Source: Lepidurus packardi (taxonomy: Eukaryota > Arthropoda > Branchiopoda > Notostraca > Triopsidae). Taken from it: a DNA stretch of 64,000 bases. The position numbers and the translations under genes are program-made. The notes below the pieces were generated by a model. The model was not told the origin of the DNA. It saw only the letters and a program-made list of their open reading frames with translations, and made no database searches. Of the stretch, positions 32,290 to 44,689 are shown one piece after another; within the stretch, counting starts at the first letter, position 1; every line of letters starts with the position of its first letter. The stretch is taken from assembly GCA_023053545.1 (NCBI GenBank), contig JAKZAN010000002.1, positions 7,560,790-7,624,789 of the forward strand, written 5' to 3'.

Positions 32290-33562
32290 TTATCCATTCG
32301 TGCTACAGGAGTTGGGAAGCTGAGTGATGCGTATGTTCCAAACGCGTTTAGTGTCCATTCCAGCATTGACTGGGGTCACCGTGATGGGAGCGTTGTTAGT
32401 AAGGCCAAATTCGACGAAAGCTGTGAAGATTAGCTCATATTAATATGTTCTGATTCCTTAAAGAAATAGAAAATACAATTTTCTTACCGTAATCGTTGTC
32501 ATGTGTACCACAAGTAGAGTAAGCCGGAACGGTAGCACCGTTGACGATGCCGGGAATACCCAATGAGTCTTCGGTGACAGCACAGGCAGTTCCAGGCGTC
32601 ACAGGAGACAAATTAACTCGCGTGTAGTCAACCCTATTTTTGTCACCCCCCAAAAAATACAAACTTGTTTTAGATCTCTAGATAGTATGATTAACGTTAT
32701 TTTCCTAATGTGAATTTATATGTATATTAAAAGGGCGTTTTTCTTAGGCGCTCAAATAGTTTGATTTTTTTTTCTTCTTGAATATCAACGATGGTTTCCG
32801 ATTTAAAGATAAATGGATTTTTCTAAATACTTTACCTTGCAATACAGATGTCGGGTGAAGCCCGTTGGATGGTGAAAGTACAAGCGCCATTAGCCACGGT
32901 GTGGGGGTTAGGGAAGGCGGGGTTCATGAAGTAGGCGGTCCTGGCGTTACTGGATTGCCCACAAGCATTAAACGCACCTTTTTTAATTTCCATGAAAAAG
33001 TATTAAAAACCAGTGAATATAAAACTTAAAATCAAAAACTTACTAGCACAACAAAGGCCGATGGTACCACTATTACAAAGACCGGAATTGACAGTACCAC
33101 TTGCACATGAACTGGAGCAAGTACCAGCTACGGAAACGCCGCTGAACGTACCAGTGCAACTGCCGGAAGGAGGTGGTTGTGTAACGATAATGGTAGCTGG
33201 GGTTGGTGGGGTCATTGTAGGTACGGTGGGTGCTCCCGTTACAGTGGGTACTCCCGGTACAGTGGTAGGAGTAGGAGGCTTAGCTGTTGTTTGAACTGGG
33301 AATAGGAAAGAGGGTTTGTTTTGCCCCAAAAGTGGGTAGAAAAAGACTAGAAAATGGAAAACAATTAATTCAGATAATTCCCTTTAAAGGTAACAAAAAA
33401 TAACTTACATTTGGGTTGACCGTCTGCGTAGCCATAGTTAAAAGGAGAATAATCTTGGACTCTATAGGCTAGACCAGGATTGGGTTCGCTATTAGGTTCA
33501 GCCGATAAAACAAATTGGATGGAGAAAAGAAAAAAAAGGAATTTTCCTAGTAAAAACGCCAT
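32290..33562 (-). CDS. secreted Pro/Thr-linker, cysteine-module, single-CUB protein C (short form)
   Basis: Five exons (33562-33409, 33295-33044, 32977-32836, 32633-32488, 32420-32290) encode 274 residues. The layout is that of gene B: a signal peptide (MAFLLGKFLFFLFSIQFVLS), a mucin-like linker of Pro, Thr and Val (PTPTTVPGVPTVTGAPTVPT), a cysteine module (GTCSSSCASG...TIGLCC), and one CUB with CGQSSNARTAYFMNPAFP, SPDICIAR, YSTCG and WNIRITQLPNSC. Phases are 1-1-2-1. The linker should carry O-glycans if secreted (inference). B and C are each other's closest relatives here, and the decayed copy lies between them. Confidence 0.9.
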
Positions 33563-33615
33563 TTTACGGAATTTAATTGTCGTTAGTGAGTATCGCGTTT
33601 GGGACACCAATTCTC

Positions 33616-33653
33616 ACTGACGTGCTGCATAGGGGAAAGGCTGTGTATTTATA
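33616..33653 (-). promoter_or_regulatory. core promoter of CUB gene C
   Basis: TATAAATA starts at 33653 and TCAGT has its A at 33618, 35 nt downstream. Only 243 bp separate this TATA from the stop of gene D. Confidence 0.8.
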
Positions 33654-33896
33654 CCCATTTGAATAGGCATTAATTAAGTATTCCTTTTGGGTAAACTCTA
33701 TATTTATGGGCGAAACCTTGAACCCTTTGAGCCTTTCTTAAACTTGAACTGAGAAAAGCTTGGTCTGAATACGTAATTAGGTTCAATTAGTAGCTTGGAA
33801 AAACTCTTACGGAGGCCAAAATGTATTATTTGTAGGTTTGGATAAATTACATTCGATCAAATTTTCTTATATTATGATTTAGTTAAATGATTACGC

Positions 33897-36423
33897 TTAA
33901 TTACACGATAATTGACTGTAATCTATGCAAAACCCAGTATTGCGACCATCAGGGCCCAAGGGATTGACTGGACTAGGTGTGTTCTCAAAACCGTCCGTGA
34001 CGTATCTCAATTGGAATGGTTTGGAATATGCTAGAGAAATATGTGTAAACAGAATTTAGATTTCTTTCATTAGATAAATGTAATTTTTAGAAAATGTTTT
34101 TGGTTACTGGTGATGGGGACGTTTTGTGAAGAGAGGAAATTAGGATTCAGAGCTTGGCCGCAGTACCGGTCAGTGGTAATGCCCTTTTCGATAGGATTAG
34201 GGCTGTAGTAGCCGGCTGGTATTTCCAGGTAGTCCCATTGACAAAATATGCCACTCAGCGCCTCCATAACAGGCTGGACATTCAAATCACCGGTCATGAC
34301 AAAACTACTGCTCACGGGACTCAACATTCCGCCGTTAACTGGATCCGGACAGGTCGTGTACTTGATTCCGCAGTACCCCTTTTTCCAATAACAGAAATAT
34401 TTACCTCATGCATACTAGTATTTTTTTACAAAACAAATTTGGGCGTAGTTACTGATAATATCAAAGGGTTTAATTTCTAAATTTTAAGCCAGGTCATATC
34501 TCACATCTTCTTGATTATTATACTTTTAGTTTTGAATTCTATGCAATGGATTGAAAAAAGAATTGAGAGTCCTTACGTCTTCAGAGCGAATGCAAATAGG
34601 GTAATTTTGGTTGCTTAATTGTCGTCCCGGTTGAGCAGAAAGACCTCCGTAGCTTAAAACAGGTGTGAAATCGAAATTAAAGCTCTTTATGCGTCCACTG
34701 GGGGAAGTAAAGTATTGTAGACAACTAGGGTCAGCTGAAAATAAAGGACAGTAAATATAAAGTATGGAAAAAATAATAAATGGTGAGACATATTTCAAAA
34801 GGAAGAGTACAAGGAAGTACTTACATGTTAAGGTGGAATCGCAGAGGATTTGGGTCATTTTAATGTTCCAATTCCGGTTGACCGTGACTTGTTTGTTATT
34901 GTTTAACACGAATCGTAAGGTCCATTCGCTTTGGCCTGGTTTGGCGTACAGCATCACTAAATGGATGTATTTTTAGTGTGGAAATCTTGTTTTACTTTTT
35001 CTTTGCTTTTCGGCTACAATAATACAATGACAGCTTACTGTGTTGATTCGTATTGTCTCCACAGATAGTGGGCACGGTATTGGCCGCGCCTGTGACGACG
35101 AATTGGTCGATGATGCAATCCCCATTGCCATCCGGTTGGTTCAAGACGAAAGTCTGCAAATTGATCCTGAAGGGAATAGTGAAGTACTGAATACACGATT
35201 TTTACAAGGTAATTAATTTAAAAGAGCACAAGTACACAATGTGTTATTCGGATCTTGTCTGGGACAAAATTCAGATATTTGCCTTCGAACAACAGTCGGG
35301 ATTGAAGAGTTTTTAAGCAGGGGAGTCATTTAGTAGGCGGTTAGTTTTCAGGTATGGCCTCAACAAAGTACTGACAAGTTTCCAGGAAAAATGCCCAGGT
35401 ATTTCCCAAACCTAATTAAGTATAACTCAAGTATTGATACTTTTTACTGTGTCTCGCTCTAATAAAGTTGCGCTAAGAATGACGTGGTACTTTAAAAATA
35501 TTTATGCTGGTATGTACCCATGTAAGTCGGGTATTGACTGGATCGCATCCTTAAGTTATGAAGAGCTATATCGAATTTTGTTTGGGATGAATCAACGTAA
35601 ATAAACAAGGTAGAGAAATATCATCCAAGGAATGCATGAGTACTTCCTGCATTGCCCGATGAACAGTTGCCTAATATTAGTGTTAAAGGTCTAGTAAGGA
35701 AGTATAGCTATTGGCTACAGTTATTAGTGCCATAGTATGGAAGATAAATCCAGAAGGGCAATCCAATCCAAAGTTGATTAAAAACTTCACTTACTTGAGC
35801 TGACAAATGTCGTCGCTAGCTTTCTTCACTTTCAGCTCGCATCGCGTGGAGTGACTCAATCCATTCCCGGTCCCGCTTTCATAATTATTAGAAAAACTTA
35901 GTCCGTTGCTAGTAAAGTACGAGCAGTTCCTGTTCGTTGTTTGTCCGCATCCCAACGCATCTTGAAGAAGTTAAAAACGTTTCCATTAAGGTCATATTTG
36001 GTATCAAACTGCACGCATTCCAATCACTTACAAACGCAGCAAACGCCATAACCTTTCGCACAATCTCCAGAAGCCACGCCTCCTTCGCTGGTACAATCAC
36101 TTGACCTTACACAAGTACCCTTGAGGTTACTGTTTGTCGCGTTACACTGCGTATTGGCGGGAATCCGCACCACCGCCGCGAACAGTCCGAATACTTTTTT
36201 GTTAAAAAAAGAAGAAAGACAAATATATAATTAACAAAAACTTAAATTCACAAACTTAAATTCAAGAATAAATTTTACGTCGTTTAGATTCACGATGATC
36301 CAAATTCTGATTGGCCTCAGCCAGCGTGTCGTTCACGTTCTGATCCAAGCTTAATGATATTCCTTGCGTCATTAACGTGGTAATTGCGCTTTGCACTAAA
36401 ACGATACACCAGAATTTCCACAT
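33897..36423 (-). CDS. secreted clip-like/two-CUB protein D
   Basis: Eight exons (36423-36279, 36193-36032, 35960-35795, 35166-35039, 34956-34825, 34734-34577, 34378-34108, 34030-33897) encode 431 residues. Signal peptide MWKFWCIVLVQSAITTLMTQG is followed by a KRRK-type basic end of exon 1. The cysteine module reads C-x10-C-x5-C-x10-C-x6-CC, ending AKGYGVCC. CUB1 has NCSYFTSNGL, DDICQLK, TICGDNTNQH and WNIKMTQILC. CUB2 has SCLQYFTSPSGRIKSFNFDF, NYPICIR, FCQWDYLEIPAG, TTDRYCG and KPFQLRYVTDG. Phases are 1-1-2-1-1-0-1. The third intron is 628 bp, against about 60-100 bp for most others in this gene. The open frame extends upstream of 36423 but the promoter lies within that stretch, which fixes the start. 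Confidence 0.93.
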
Positions 36424-36471
36424 GTTTCGCGCAAAAATATTGCGTCTTGATGCTAGCAATGCAAACAGGAG

Positions 36472-36509
36472 TATGATAACAAATATCCCAACATGCGGGA
36501 CTTTAAATA
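36472..36509 (-). promoter_or_regulatory. probable core promoter of CUB gene D
   Basis: TATTTAAAG starts at 36509 and TCATA has its A at 36474, 35 nt downstream. The initiator fits the consensus less well than in the other genes. A second TATA-like box (TATAAATT, about 36593) has no initiator. Confidence 0.6.
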
Positions 36510-38584
36510 GGTTTCTAGCGAGTTCTATAAGATCCTTAAAGCCACACCCCCTCGATGCCCTCATAGAGGAGGAGGAAGAAAATTTGGGAATTTATACTGT
36601 ATTTTATATGGAGTAGGTTTTTGAAGAATTGGGGCAGATTCGTGTCGGTTTGGTGGGGTACCGCAACCCCTCTAAAAAAGTACCGTGAACCATTATATTA
36701 GGTTGTTTTCAAAGCTTTTGTTTTTTGTTGTTTTCCTCCATTCAGCGAAAAGGGAGGAAGAGAAAATTATTAACTTTGGTCAGGGGTGATAAAAATTAAT
36801 GGGGAACGAGAAGTAAAGGAGCAGGTAGGCGTGGTTTATTGGAAACGCTTCCTTGCTCTTTATGACTGATATGAGATTCTCTTCCATTTTTAGTCTGCTT
36901 TGAATGTTCGAAACCTGGAACACATTTTGGGGCCGTGTCATGTAATGGTTTTTCACGCTCTACACATGTTGTATTTTTATTTGGGAAAAGCGAATCGAAT
37001 TCGAATCACGCGAATCGTAACGCTTGCCAAACTAATATCTTGCCTTACTGACCAACTTTTCGGTTCTTTTTTGCGTTTCATTTCAGCACACTTTTGGAAT
37101 GTCGGTCATAGAAGTATGATTTACTGGCGGTTTCTATTTGGCGACTGCTCTGGGGGTAATAATTCGTGGTTTAGTGTGTGCGAAGAATGAAAAATCCAGC
37201 TTTTTATTGCGATTTTACCGCTACAGATGTAGGCTAAAAGAGTCTTGCTTTTAGCAGGAAAACGGAAAACACCAGGAAAATTTTACTGACAGTTATGGAT
37301 GTTTATTTACGCCATATTTTATAAGTAGGTAAAAGACAGTATAACTTTGTATCGGTTTCGTTGAGGGGAAACTGGGCGACATTACGACTAAAATATATAA
37401 ATCTCGGACAACGTATATTTCTATAAATGCTTTTAACAGTAACAGAGAGGAGTTGTTTTTGTATCCATTAGATATTTTATTCTTGTAAAATATCGTGCAG
37501 TTCAAAATGTATCAGAAGGCCACGGTGTACTGCAAGTGGTTGACATTTTTTGTTCGTAGGTGTCACTCATGACATTCCTTTATCTTGAGAAAGCAGCAAC
37601 TTTAAACAAAGCTTTCAGCAAAAATGTAAAAGAAATTTAACGATATAATTTCAAAATTCTTTTTAAAAAAATATTAAAAGAAGAAAAACTAAAGAACTGG
37701 GTTCGTTTTTTATATTTGATTTATTTAGCATTTTCATAACTTGGAACTTTGTGGAAAAAAATTATTGAAAAAAATACTAACAGAAACGAGCCCACCTCTA
37801 TAGACAAATACATCCCATGCATTACTGCCACAATACAATTTGAATGTATTGAATAGGGGATGAGAATTTTTTAATCCCTTAATGCCATACAGTAGCGCCA
37901 TAAGGGGTTCCACTACACCTGGCCATAAAGGTTTTGAACAGTTCTTCGTTCGAAAAACAAAAATAAATTATAAATAGGATACTATGAACGAGTTCAAAAT
38001 AAGAAATAGTACGAGAGTTCAATTAACAAAATAAAGCCGAAGTAATATTACGAGTCCCGCTTAACGGCACCACTCGTTCGGGGGCCTTACTTATTTCGGT
38101 GTTGAAGACGAAGCACCACTGCCAAAGCTAACCCGGAGTAACGTCAAGATTCCGGCCAGAGGCCACCGAGTGTTCGCCGTCAATTCTATGATACCAAAAT
38201 GCGAAACCTTTCTTACGTAAATGAATAAAATCAGTCATCTTGTATGTCTACAATTCTTCAAAAATGATATAACGAAGAATACCAATATAATACTCAACAA
38301 GAACAATATCGTGAACATAATAATAGCAATCTATTCACATAATGTCTAGTATTATAATAAACTAAAAATATTACAACTAATTAAGTAACTGAATGTAGTG
38401 TGATAATTAAGTTGTATCGATTAAGCAGTTTGGTTCAGTTTTTTGCAGCAAATAATACTGTATTGAGCATTTTAAGACGAAAAAACAAGAACAAGGTTCG
38501 AAAACAAGGCGCATAACAACAATACTTAAATTAACGGAAAATTGTAAAACATATATGAAATAAGAACGATGTTAAAATACGTTA
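36510..38584. other. 2 kb spacer between CUB genes D and E
   Basis: No gene is seen. Around 38050-38200 lies a more GC-rich block that includes CCGGAGTAACG (38133-38143), shared with 21433 and 25300. The open frame at 36900-37190 has no similarity or coding character that I can see. Confidence 0.55.
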
Positions 38585-40933
38585 TTATTTCGAACTACAC
38601 TGGAGTTGAGTGTAATCCAGACAGAAGCCAGTATTGCTACCATCAGGACCCAAAGGATTGGTCGGACTTTGATTAACTTCCATGTTGTCTGTCACGAATC
38701 GCATCATGAATGGTTTACGGTTACCTAAATTAAATCATTAGATATTGGTTTTCAGAAGGCAACAATAAGTTTAACGAAAATTGTTCTCTTACTTATGATG
38801 CGAACGTTTTCATTGGCCAAGAATCGAGGGTTCAGAGCAGTACCACAAAAACGATCCGTGGTAATAAATGGATTCACTTGATTGGCTTCATTGAAACCGC
38901 CGGGAATTTGCAAATAATCCCATTGGCAGAAAATGCCAGACAAAGCTTCCAAAGTGGGATTGATACCGAAATCTCCAGTCAATCCAAAGCTGGTACTCTT
39001 CGCGGCGTCACTGTTGAATCCATCATTGCAAGCCGAGTAGCGAATACTGCAAGCTCCCTATAAAGGATCATGAAATATGAAATACTTAAATCAATCTTTT
39101 TCTTAATAAAGTTTATTAACGTAAATTCTAATGGCATTCGCGTTTGTATAACTGAGCTTACTAGCTGAAAGCTATTGAGAGTTTAGAGCGTTTTGGGATC
39201 CCTTAAGAAACTTAACCAAAGGAGCAAAAGTAGTACTTACATCATCAGACTTGATGCAAATGGGATAATTCTGGTTGGATAACTGGAAGCCACGTTGACC
39301 TCGGGTCAAGCCTTGGTTGTTGATGTTGCCGAAGTTGAAGCTCTGGATGCGGCCATTGGGATTGCTGAAGTACTGCACGCAGCTGCTGTCCGCTGATTTG
39401 GAAATAATTCATTAGTATCTCAGTACAGATTGGCTAGCAAATACTTACAGCGTTCATCGGAATTGCAAGGAATTTGGCGAACACGGACGTTCCAGTTGCG
39501 GTTAGGGTTCGTGGCACGGTTCAAACTGTTAAGGGTGAAGCGCAAAGTCCAGTCAGCGTTGCCTGGTCGGGCACTTAATAGCACTAAACGAAATAAAGTA
39601 TTTAATTTTTCTAATTTATTTCTTGAATATTATTATTTTTTTACTGTGTTGGTTGGCGTTGTTGCCGCAAATATTGGGGGGATTGTTGCCCGCGCCGGTG
39701 ACACTGAATCGGTCGTTATCGCAGACACCGTCCGAGTTGGGTTGATCGATGTTAAAGGACTGGAAATCCAAGCTAATGAAAGTTATCGTTAGTTTGAACT
39801 GGATCAGTAATTGGTAAAAAGATTGTTAAGCTTTTACCGGAGTTGGCAAATGTCGGGTTGACGAGTCACTTTGAGGGTACAGGGAATCACCCCGCTGTTA
39901 CTGTCACCGCCACTACCACTGCTGGATACCTGCGAGCTAAGTGCATTGCTGAGCCCAGTACTGGTGAAGTAAATGTTGGTACGAGTGGTAGAACCGCCAC
40001 AGCTCAGTGAATCTGTTTCAAGGAAAGAACGAGTTTTTTTTATATAAGTTAGGAAGTATTTTCAAAGTGGACGACATTAATTTGAATTACGAAATCATCA
40101 GTTCTTAAATCGTTTAATCGGCGCATCTTGAAAGTCAAGCAAAAATGAAAAGGAAAATTTCAGCTTGGGTAGCATCAATTGGACGGTCCTGTGAACTTGG
40201 ATTCTCTCTAGCATTTGCATTCTCACTTGAATTTTCTCTGATCAAGTCACTGATTTTCTTGAATGAGAGTCACCCAGAATCATTTACGTTTATAAGAACC
40301 CTCCCCTTTTTAGCCCTTTTCAGATGCACAAGTCAATCATATTAACTTTTCTGCTTCTTTACCTTTAGTTTGAATCCTTAAATTTAGAAGAAATGCTCCG
40401 TTCACTTCTACTATAAAAATACGACAATAAAGTAAGAAAAAATACGTACAAACGCAGCAAACGCCGAAACCTGACCCACAGTTACCCGATGGGGTACCCC
40501 CTTCCCGTTGGCATTCCGACGTAGACACACAAGTTCCCATTTGACGGTCATTGTTAGGCGAGGTACACTGGGCGTTCGTGAATCTCACCACCGAAAAGAG
40601 TGGGAAAACTATATTTAAAATGGGAAAAAATAGTTAATATTTGTATGATTCATTTCGAATTCAAACTTATATTTTTCTTGCTTATTCAATAGATTTGCCA
40701 TTTTATTCTAATTTAATTACAATTTAAATTGTACACTGATATTTATTTGTGAATGGCAAAAGCTTACCCTTCTCCTTACGAGTCACGTTTTGACCCAATT
40801 CCTGCTCCTTGTCAGCATCTACCGCGATATTATCTGACGTGGATTGATGCTGCAACGCCGTCACGTCGATTGCCGATCCTAGCGCGTAGCCTACGAGTCC
40901 GAGTAGACTCACGTACTTGATAATCGCACTCAT
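38585..40933 (-). CDS. secreted clip-like/two-CUB protein E
   Basis: Eight exons (40933-40768, 40608-40450, 40012-39838, 39772-39645, 39583-39449, 39392-39241, 39057-38793, 38724-38585) encode 439 residues. A signal peptide (MSAIIKYVSLLGLVGYALGS) is followed by an acidic spacer and the module C-x11-C-x5-C-x10-C-x6-CC (GSGFGVCC). CUB1 has NIYFTSTGL, a Ser/Gly-rich insertion, QPDICQLR, ICGNNANQH and WNVRVRQIPC. CUB2 has SCVQYFSNPNGRIQSFNF, NYPICIK, CQWDYLQIPGG, TTDRFCG, KPFMMRFVTDN and GPDGSNTGFCLDY. Phases 1-1-2-1-1-0-1 match the other long genes. There is no sign of damage. Confidence 0.94.
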
Positions 40934-41078
40934 TGTGCCAAAAACTTTCCCCAAAAAATCGAAAAAAGTTGACACTTTCAGAAATGGAGCGTTTTTCCCC
41001 CCCAATTAAGTTTCTTTTATTTCTCTTTTTTTTCCCTGTGAGAAGAGACGATGATTCGAGGTTGAAAGCTGGAACCCG

Positions 41079-41116
41079 ACTGCGGCCTAGAGTACCGGTG
41101 CGACTGGTCTTTTAAA
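41079..41116 (-). promoter_or_regulatory. core promoter of CUB gene E
   Basis: TTTAAAAG starts at 41116 and GCAGT has its A at 41081, 35 nt downstream. The 5' UTR to the ATG at 40933 would be about 148 nt. Confidence 0.65.
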
Positions 41117-42278
41117 GTACTAGCTTGCCCCAGGAATGTGGGATTCCCTCCCTTTTCACGCACCAAATTTGTGTTCCTTTCATATGAGGAAGCACCAATT
41201 GGCGTTAAGTTCCTCCCCTCCTCATTAGGGTTTGCTCTTTTGCTAGTCGGTACAAATTTTTTTCTATTTTTTACGGTCGCCAAGGGGGGGTGGGGTACTA
41301 TACGCAAGGCCCATATCCTGAACGAGGAAAAAGTTTCGTGGCCAAAGGGACGAGGAAATAGATGTTCCAAAGAGAAACACACACACAAAAAAAGAAAGAA
41401 AAAAAATTGATTCAAATTTATTATCAAATTTGAGTTCACTCAACCCTTTATGGTTTTCAATGGACTGGAACTTGGGAGAGAAAGCTTTAAGATGATATTT
41501 TTGGAGAAAGCACCCAGGAAGTTAATTTTTTTTTTTTTTTTTCTATATATTTTTCTGGCTTTGTAGAGCTCATGTTTGGGGAAAAGTAAAGAAAATTAGG
41601 TAATTGGAGTGAACATATTGGATGTGTGCCTTAATACGTCATTGTTATGAAATTAACCTACATTCACAAAGGTCAACAGACTTGAGAATGTGGTTCAAGA
41701 GGTCAAACCTTTGTAACTTAATATTTTTGTATCTTTCACTCGGAGAAAATTATTACATTTTTTCTTGTAAAGCTCAAGGTTTCTTTTATGTTCTATTTGC
41801 CTTCAATCTTTCTCTTCGAATGTTTATTTCATGTTTGAAATTACAAAGAACTTATATATCAATATATTTTATAATTTTAAATGTAAAAACATATTTCTGA
41901 AACTATCTTTTTAAAATATGTTCAATTTATAGTTAAGCAGATTATAGCTTATCGTCTTTATGTGGACGAGTGATGAAAAAAATTTGCAAAATGAGAAACA
42001 CCGAGAAAATGTAACACAAGCAGTATGAAGTATTGTCAGATTCGTTTTCTATTGAGCATCCATTAACATCAACAATCAAATAAGAATGTGTAAGAACAGT
42101 GTTCTTAGCTGGAATTAACTTAGAAAAAAACGTAACGATGGGAAAACGTGGGAAAGGGAAGTCACTCAACAGATCAACAGGCTATAATGAGCAAAATAAA
42201 CAACAAAAAAAACGGAAAGGAATTAGCTCACTGTTAAATTAAGAAGGAAAGCTTTCGAGAAAGCCTTTAATAATAAAA
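41117..42278. other. 1.2 kb spacer between CUB genes E and F
   Basis: AT-rich with a run of T around 41527-41542 and an A/C-rich tract near 41380-41405. No gene is seen. Overlapping open frames on both strands at 41017-41439 reflect unusual base composition rather than coding. Confidence 0.55.
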
Positions 42279-44493
42279 CTAACATTGCATCTGCTGATAG
42301 TTCAGGCAGAATCCATTGTTGCGACCATCGGGACCCAAGATGTTGTTGGGGTTGTTAGTCTCCTCCAAACCATCTGTGACGTAACGCATTTGGAATGGCT
42401 TTTGCTTACCTGGAAGGAATTTGATTACGTTTAGAGGAAACTTGCAGGAAAATGTTTTTTGTTATGAAATATTTTAAGAAAAGATAGTTTACTGGTAATG
42501 GTCACGTGGCTCTGGGCCAAGAATCCGGTATTGAAGGCAGTTCCGCAGAAACGATCCGTGGTGTATTGCACATTGTTTTGCATATTGAATCCAGCAGGAA
42601 TTTCCAAGTAATCCCATTGGCAGAAGATACCTTGCAAGGCCTCCATTGCAGGAGTAATAGCCAAGTTACCGGTCAGACTAAAGCTGGAACTAGGATTGCT
42701 CGATCCGGCGGAAGGATCAGAACAAGCTGAGTATTGGATTCCACAAGCGCCCTAAAAATGTGCATTAAAAAATAACAATTTAGAATTGGATTTTCTCTAA
42801 TTTTTGTGACAAAATAAGGTCAAAATCGTTTACATCTTCTTGACGGATGCAAATGGCGTAATTTTGGTGCGACAATTGACGTCCGCGGTTAGTGCCGGTA
42901 CTCGCAAAATCAAAGTTGAAGCTACGGATGCGACCCGAGGCTTCGGTGTAGTATTGCAGGCAGTTAGGATCCGCTGTAAATAATGTAAAAGCAATGAAAC
43001 GATTGCAAGTTGTTTCAAGGTACAAATGGTTAAATAACTATCAAAAAACGTTAATTACAGCGCAATTCAGAGCTGCAAGGAATCTGGATCAGGCGGATGT
43101 TCCAGTTTCGGTTCACGTTGTTGTTGGCCTGGCTGTTGATGGTGAATCGCAACGTCCATTGGTTTTGACCCGGTCTCATCGCTATGAGCACTATTTATTT
43201 GGAGCAGACACAAAGACCGTTAGATGTAAGATGTCACAAGCGAAAAAGAAATGAAGGATTTGATTACTGTGTTGGTTGCCGTTATCGCCGCAGATGGTGG
43301 GCGAGGTGTTACCCCCTCCAGTGACCATAAAACGATCAGAGTTGCAGAGGCCATCATTGTCGGGTTGGCTAATGGTGAAAGCCAAAAATTCAAGCCGTAG
43401 TTGGCAGATGTCTTGGGTTTGGCGGTTCACGTTCAGACTGCAGATGGTTTGCTGGCCCAAGCCGCTGTTGCCGTTGCCATTGCCGTTGGAGTTGGTGCTT
43501 GCCAACGCCAAACCGTTGCTGTTGAAGTACGAGTTGTTTCGTGAAGTAGTGGCTCCACAGCTCAAGCTGACTAAAAGATAGCAAAAGGTTTAAAGTAATG
43601 TAGTCAAAATAAAAGGCTTAAAGGTAAAGCCTGATTTCATTTTCCTTGAATCAGTTTGGCACTTAGAATTTTACTTAGCGTTTAGCTCACTTGAATCCAA
43701 GTTACTCTTTTTCGAAAATTATGATCCAATAGATGGTTCAGCGGGTGAATTTAATCCTTGCAGTGGTTCATTCAATAATAGAAAATCACTTCTACCTAAT
43801 ACCAATCAACTACTTGTATCTAACTCAAATGATTAGCTGTGAACTTCGAAGATTCTCTGCTAGTTTAAATGATTATCTGAGCTTCTCAATGATGGCTGAG
43901 AATTATGACTAAAATCCAAAAACTATAAATAGTAAATTTGACGGGAAAAGGGGAAAACGGAGCTAAAATGAAGAGACTTACAGACGCAGCAGACGCCGAA
44001 TCCTCTTGCGCAGGAACCGGAAGCGGTACCACCTTCTCTGGAGCAATCAGCTTGTTTCATACAGGTGCCTTCTAAATTGTTGGCTGCATCGCATCGATAA
44101 TCTCCAAATCGGACCGTGGTAAATAGCGATAGAACTGAAAACACACACAAAAAGTTTAAATTTTCCTTCTTTGTTAGTTTCTTTAAGAGAAATTTCTTTT
44201 TTCTTTTTTTCTCAAAATGAAATGAATTATAAGTTTTATGTTCAGATAAAAGTCCCCGAAACTATAAATCAAAACTTGGGAAAAATTCAGAAGGAATGAA
44301 CCAGAATCTTTGCTTTTAATACTTTTGCAGAAAACACTAAAATTAAAGATTATCTTGTTAGAAACTTACATCGACTGTCGCGATTGGTCAAGTTTTGTTG
44401 AACAAGCTCATCCAAAACATCACTGTTTGCTATGGCCGAGCCAGCCACTAGTCGAGTGGCGATGGTAACCACCAGGATCGCGTAACCAATCAT
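42279..44493 (-). CDS. secreted clip-like/two-CUB protein F (lost one intron)
   Basis: Seven exons (44493-44370, 44134-43982, 43570-43268, 43190-43059, 42973-42834, 42751-42493, 42409-42279) encode 413 residues. The signal peptide is MIGYAILVVTIATRLVAG. The cysteine module reads C-x9-C-x5-C-x10-C-x6-CC (ARGFGVCC). CUB1 has NNSYFNSNGL, an Asn/Gly-rich insertion, TQDICQLRLEFLAFTIS, ICGDNGNQH and WNIRLIQIPC. CUB2 has CLQYYTEASGRIRSFNFDF, NYAICIR, CQWDYLEIPAG, TTDRFCG, KPFQMRYVTDG and GPDGRNNGFCLNY. CQLR and LEF are contiguous: the phase-2 intron present at this point in every other gene of the array is missing. The remaining phases are 1-1-1-1-0-1. It is otherwise a normal member. Confidence 0.94.
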
Positions 44494-44650
44494 CTTCGAA
44501 ACACTTGGTTTTTCCAAAAAATAACAGTCAACTTTTCTCGTCCTAAATTCACTTGATTTTCAGTTGATTTAATGCACTCTTTTAAGGTGAGATTCTTTTT
44601 CTTAAGAAAAAATTCCTCGTTGATGGTACCCGATGAAACAGTGACTGCCA

Positions 44651-44689
44651 ACTGATCCTCTAGTTCGGTGACGGCCCCAGCTTTAAATA
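44651..44689 (-). promoter_or_regulatory. core promoter of CUB gene F
   Basis: TATTTAAAG starts at 44689 and TCAGT has its A at 44653, 36 nt downstream. Confidence 0.75.

Noticed and set aside
36424..36564. Upstream extension of CUB gene D
   Set aside because: The TATA box and initiator fall within this stretch, and the ATG at 36423 starts a proper signal peptide.
36900..37190. 96-codon open frame in the D-E spacer
   Set aside because: No homology, splice context or compositional sign of coding was recognisable.
41017..41439. Long overlapping open frames on both strands upstream of CUB gene E
   Set aside because: They overlap the promoter, have no signal or domain, and reflect purine/pyrimidine-skewed sequence.
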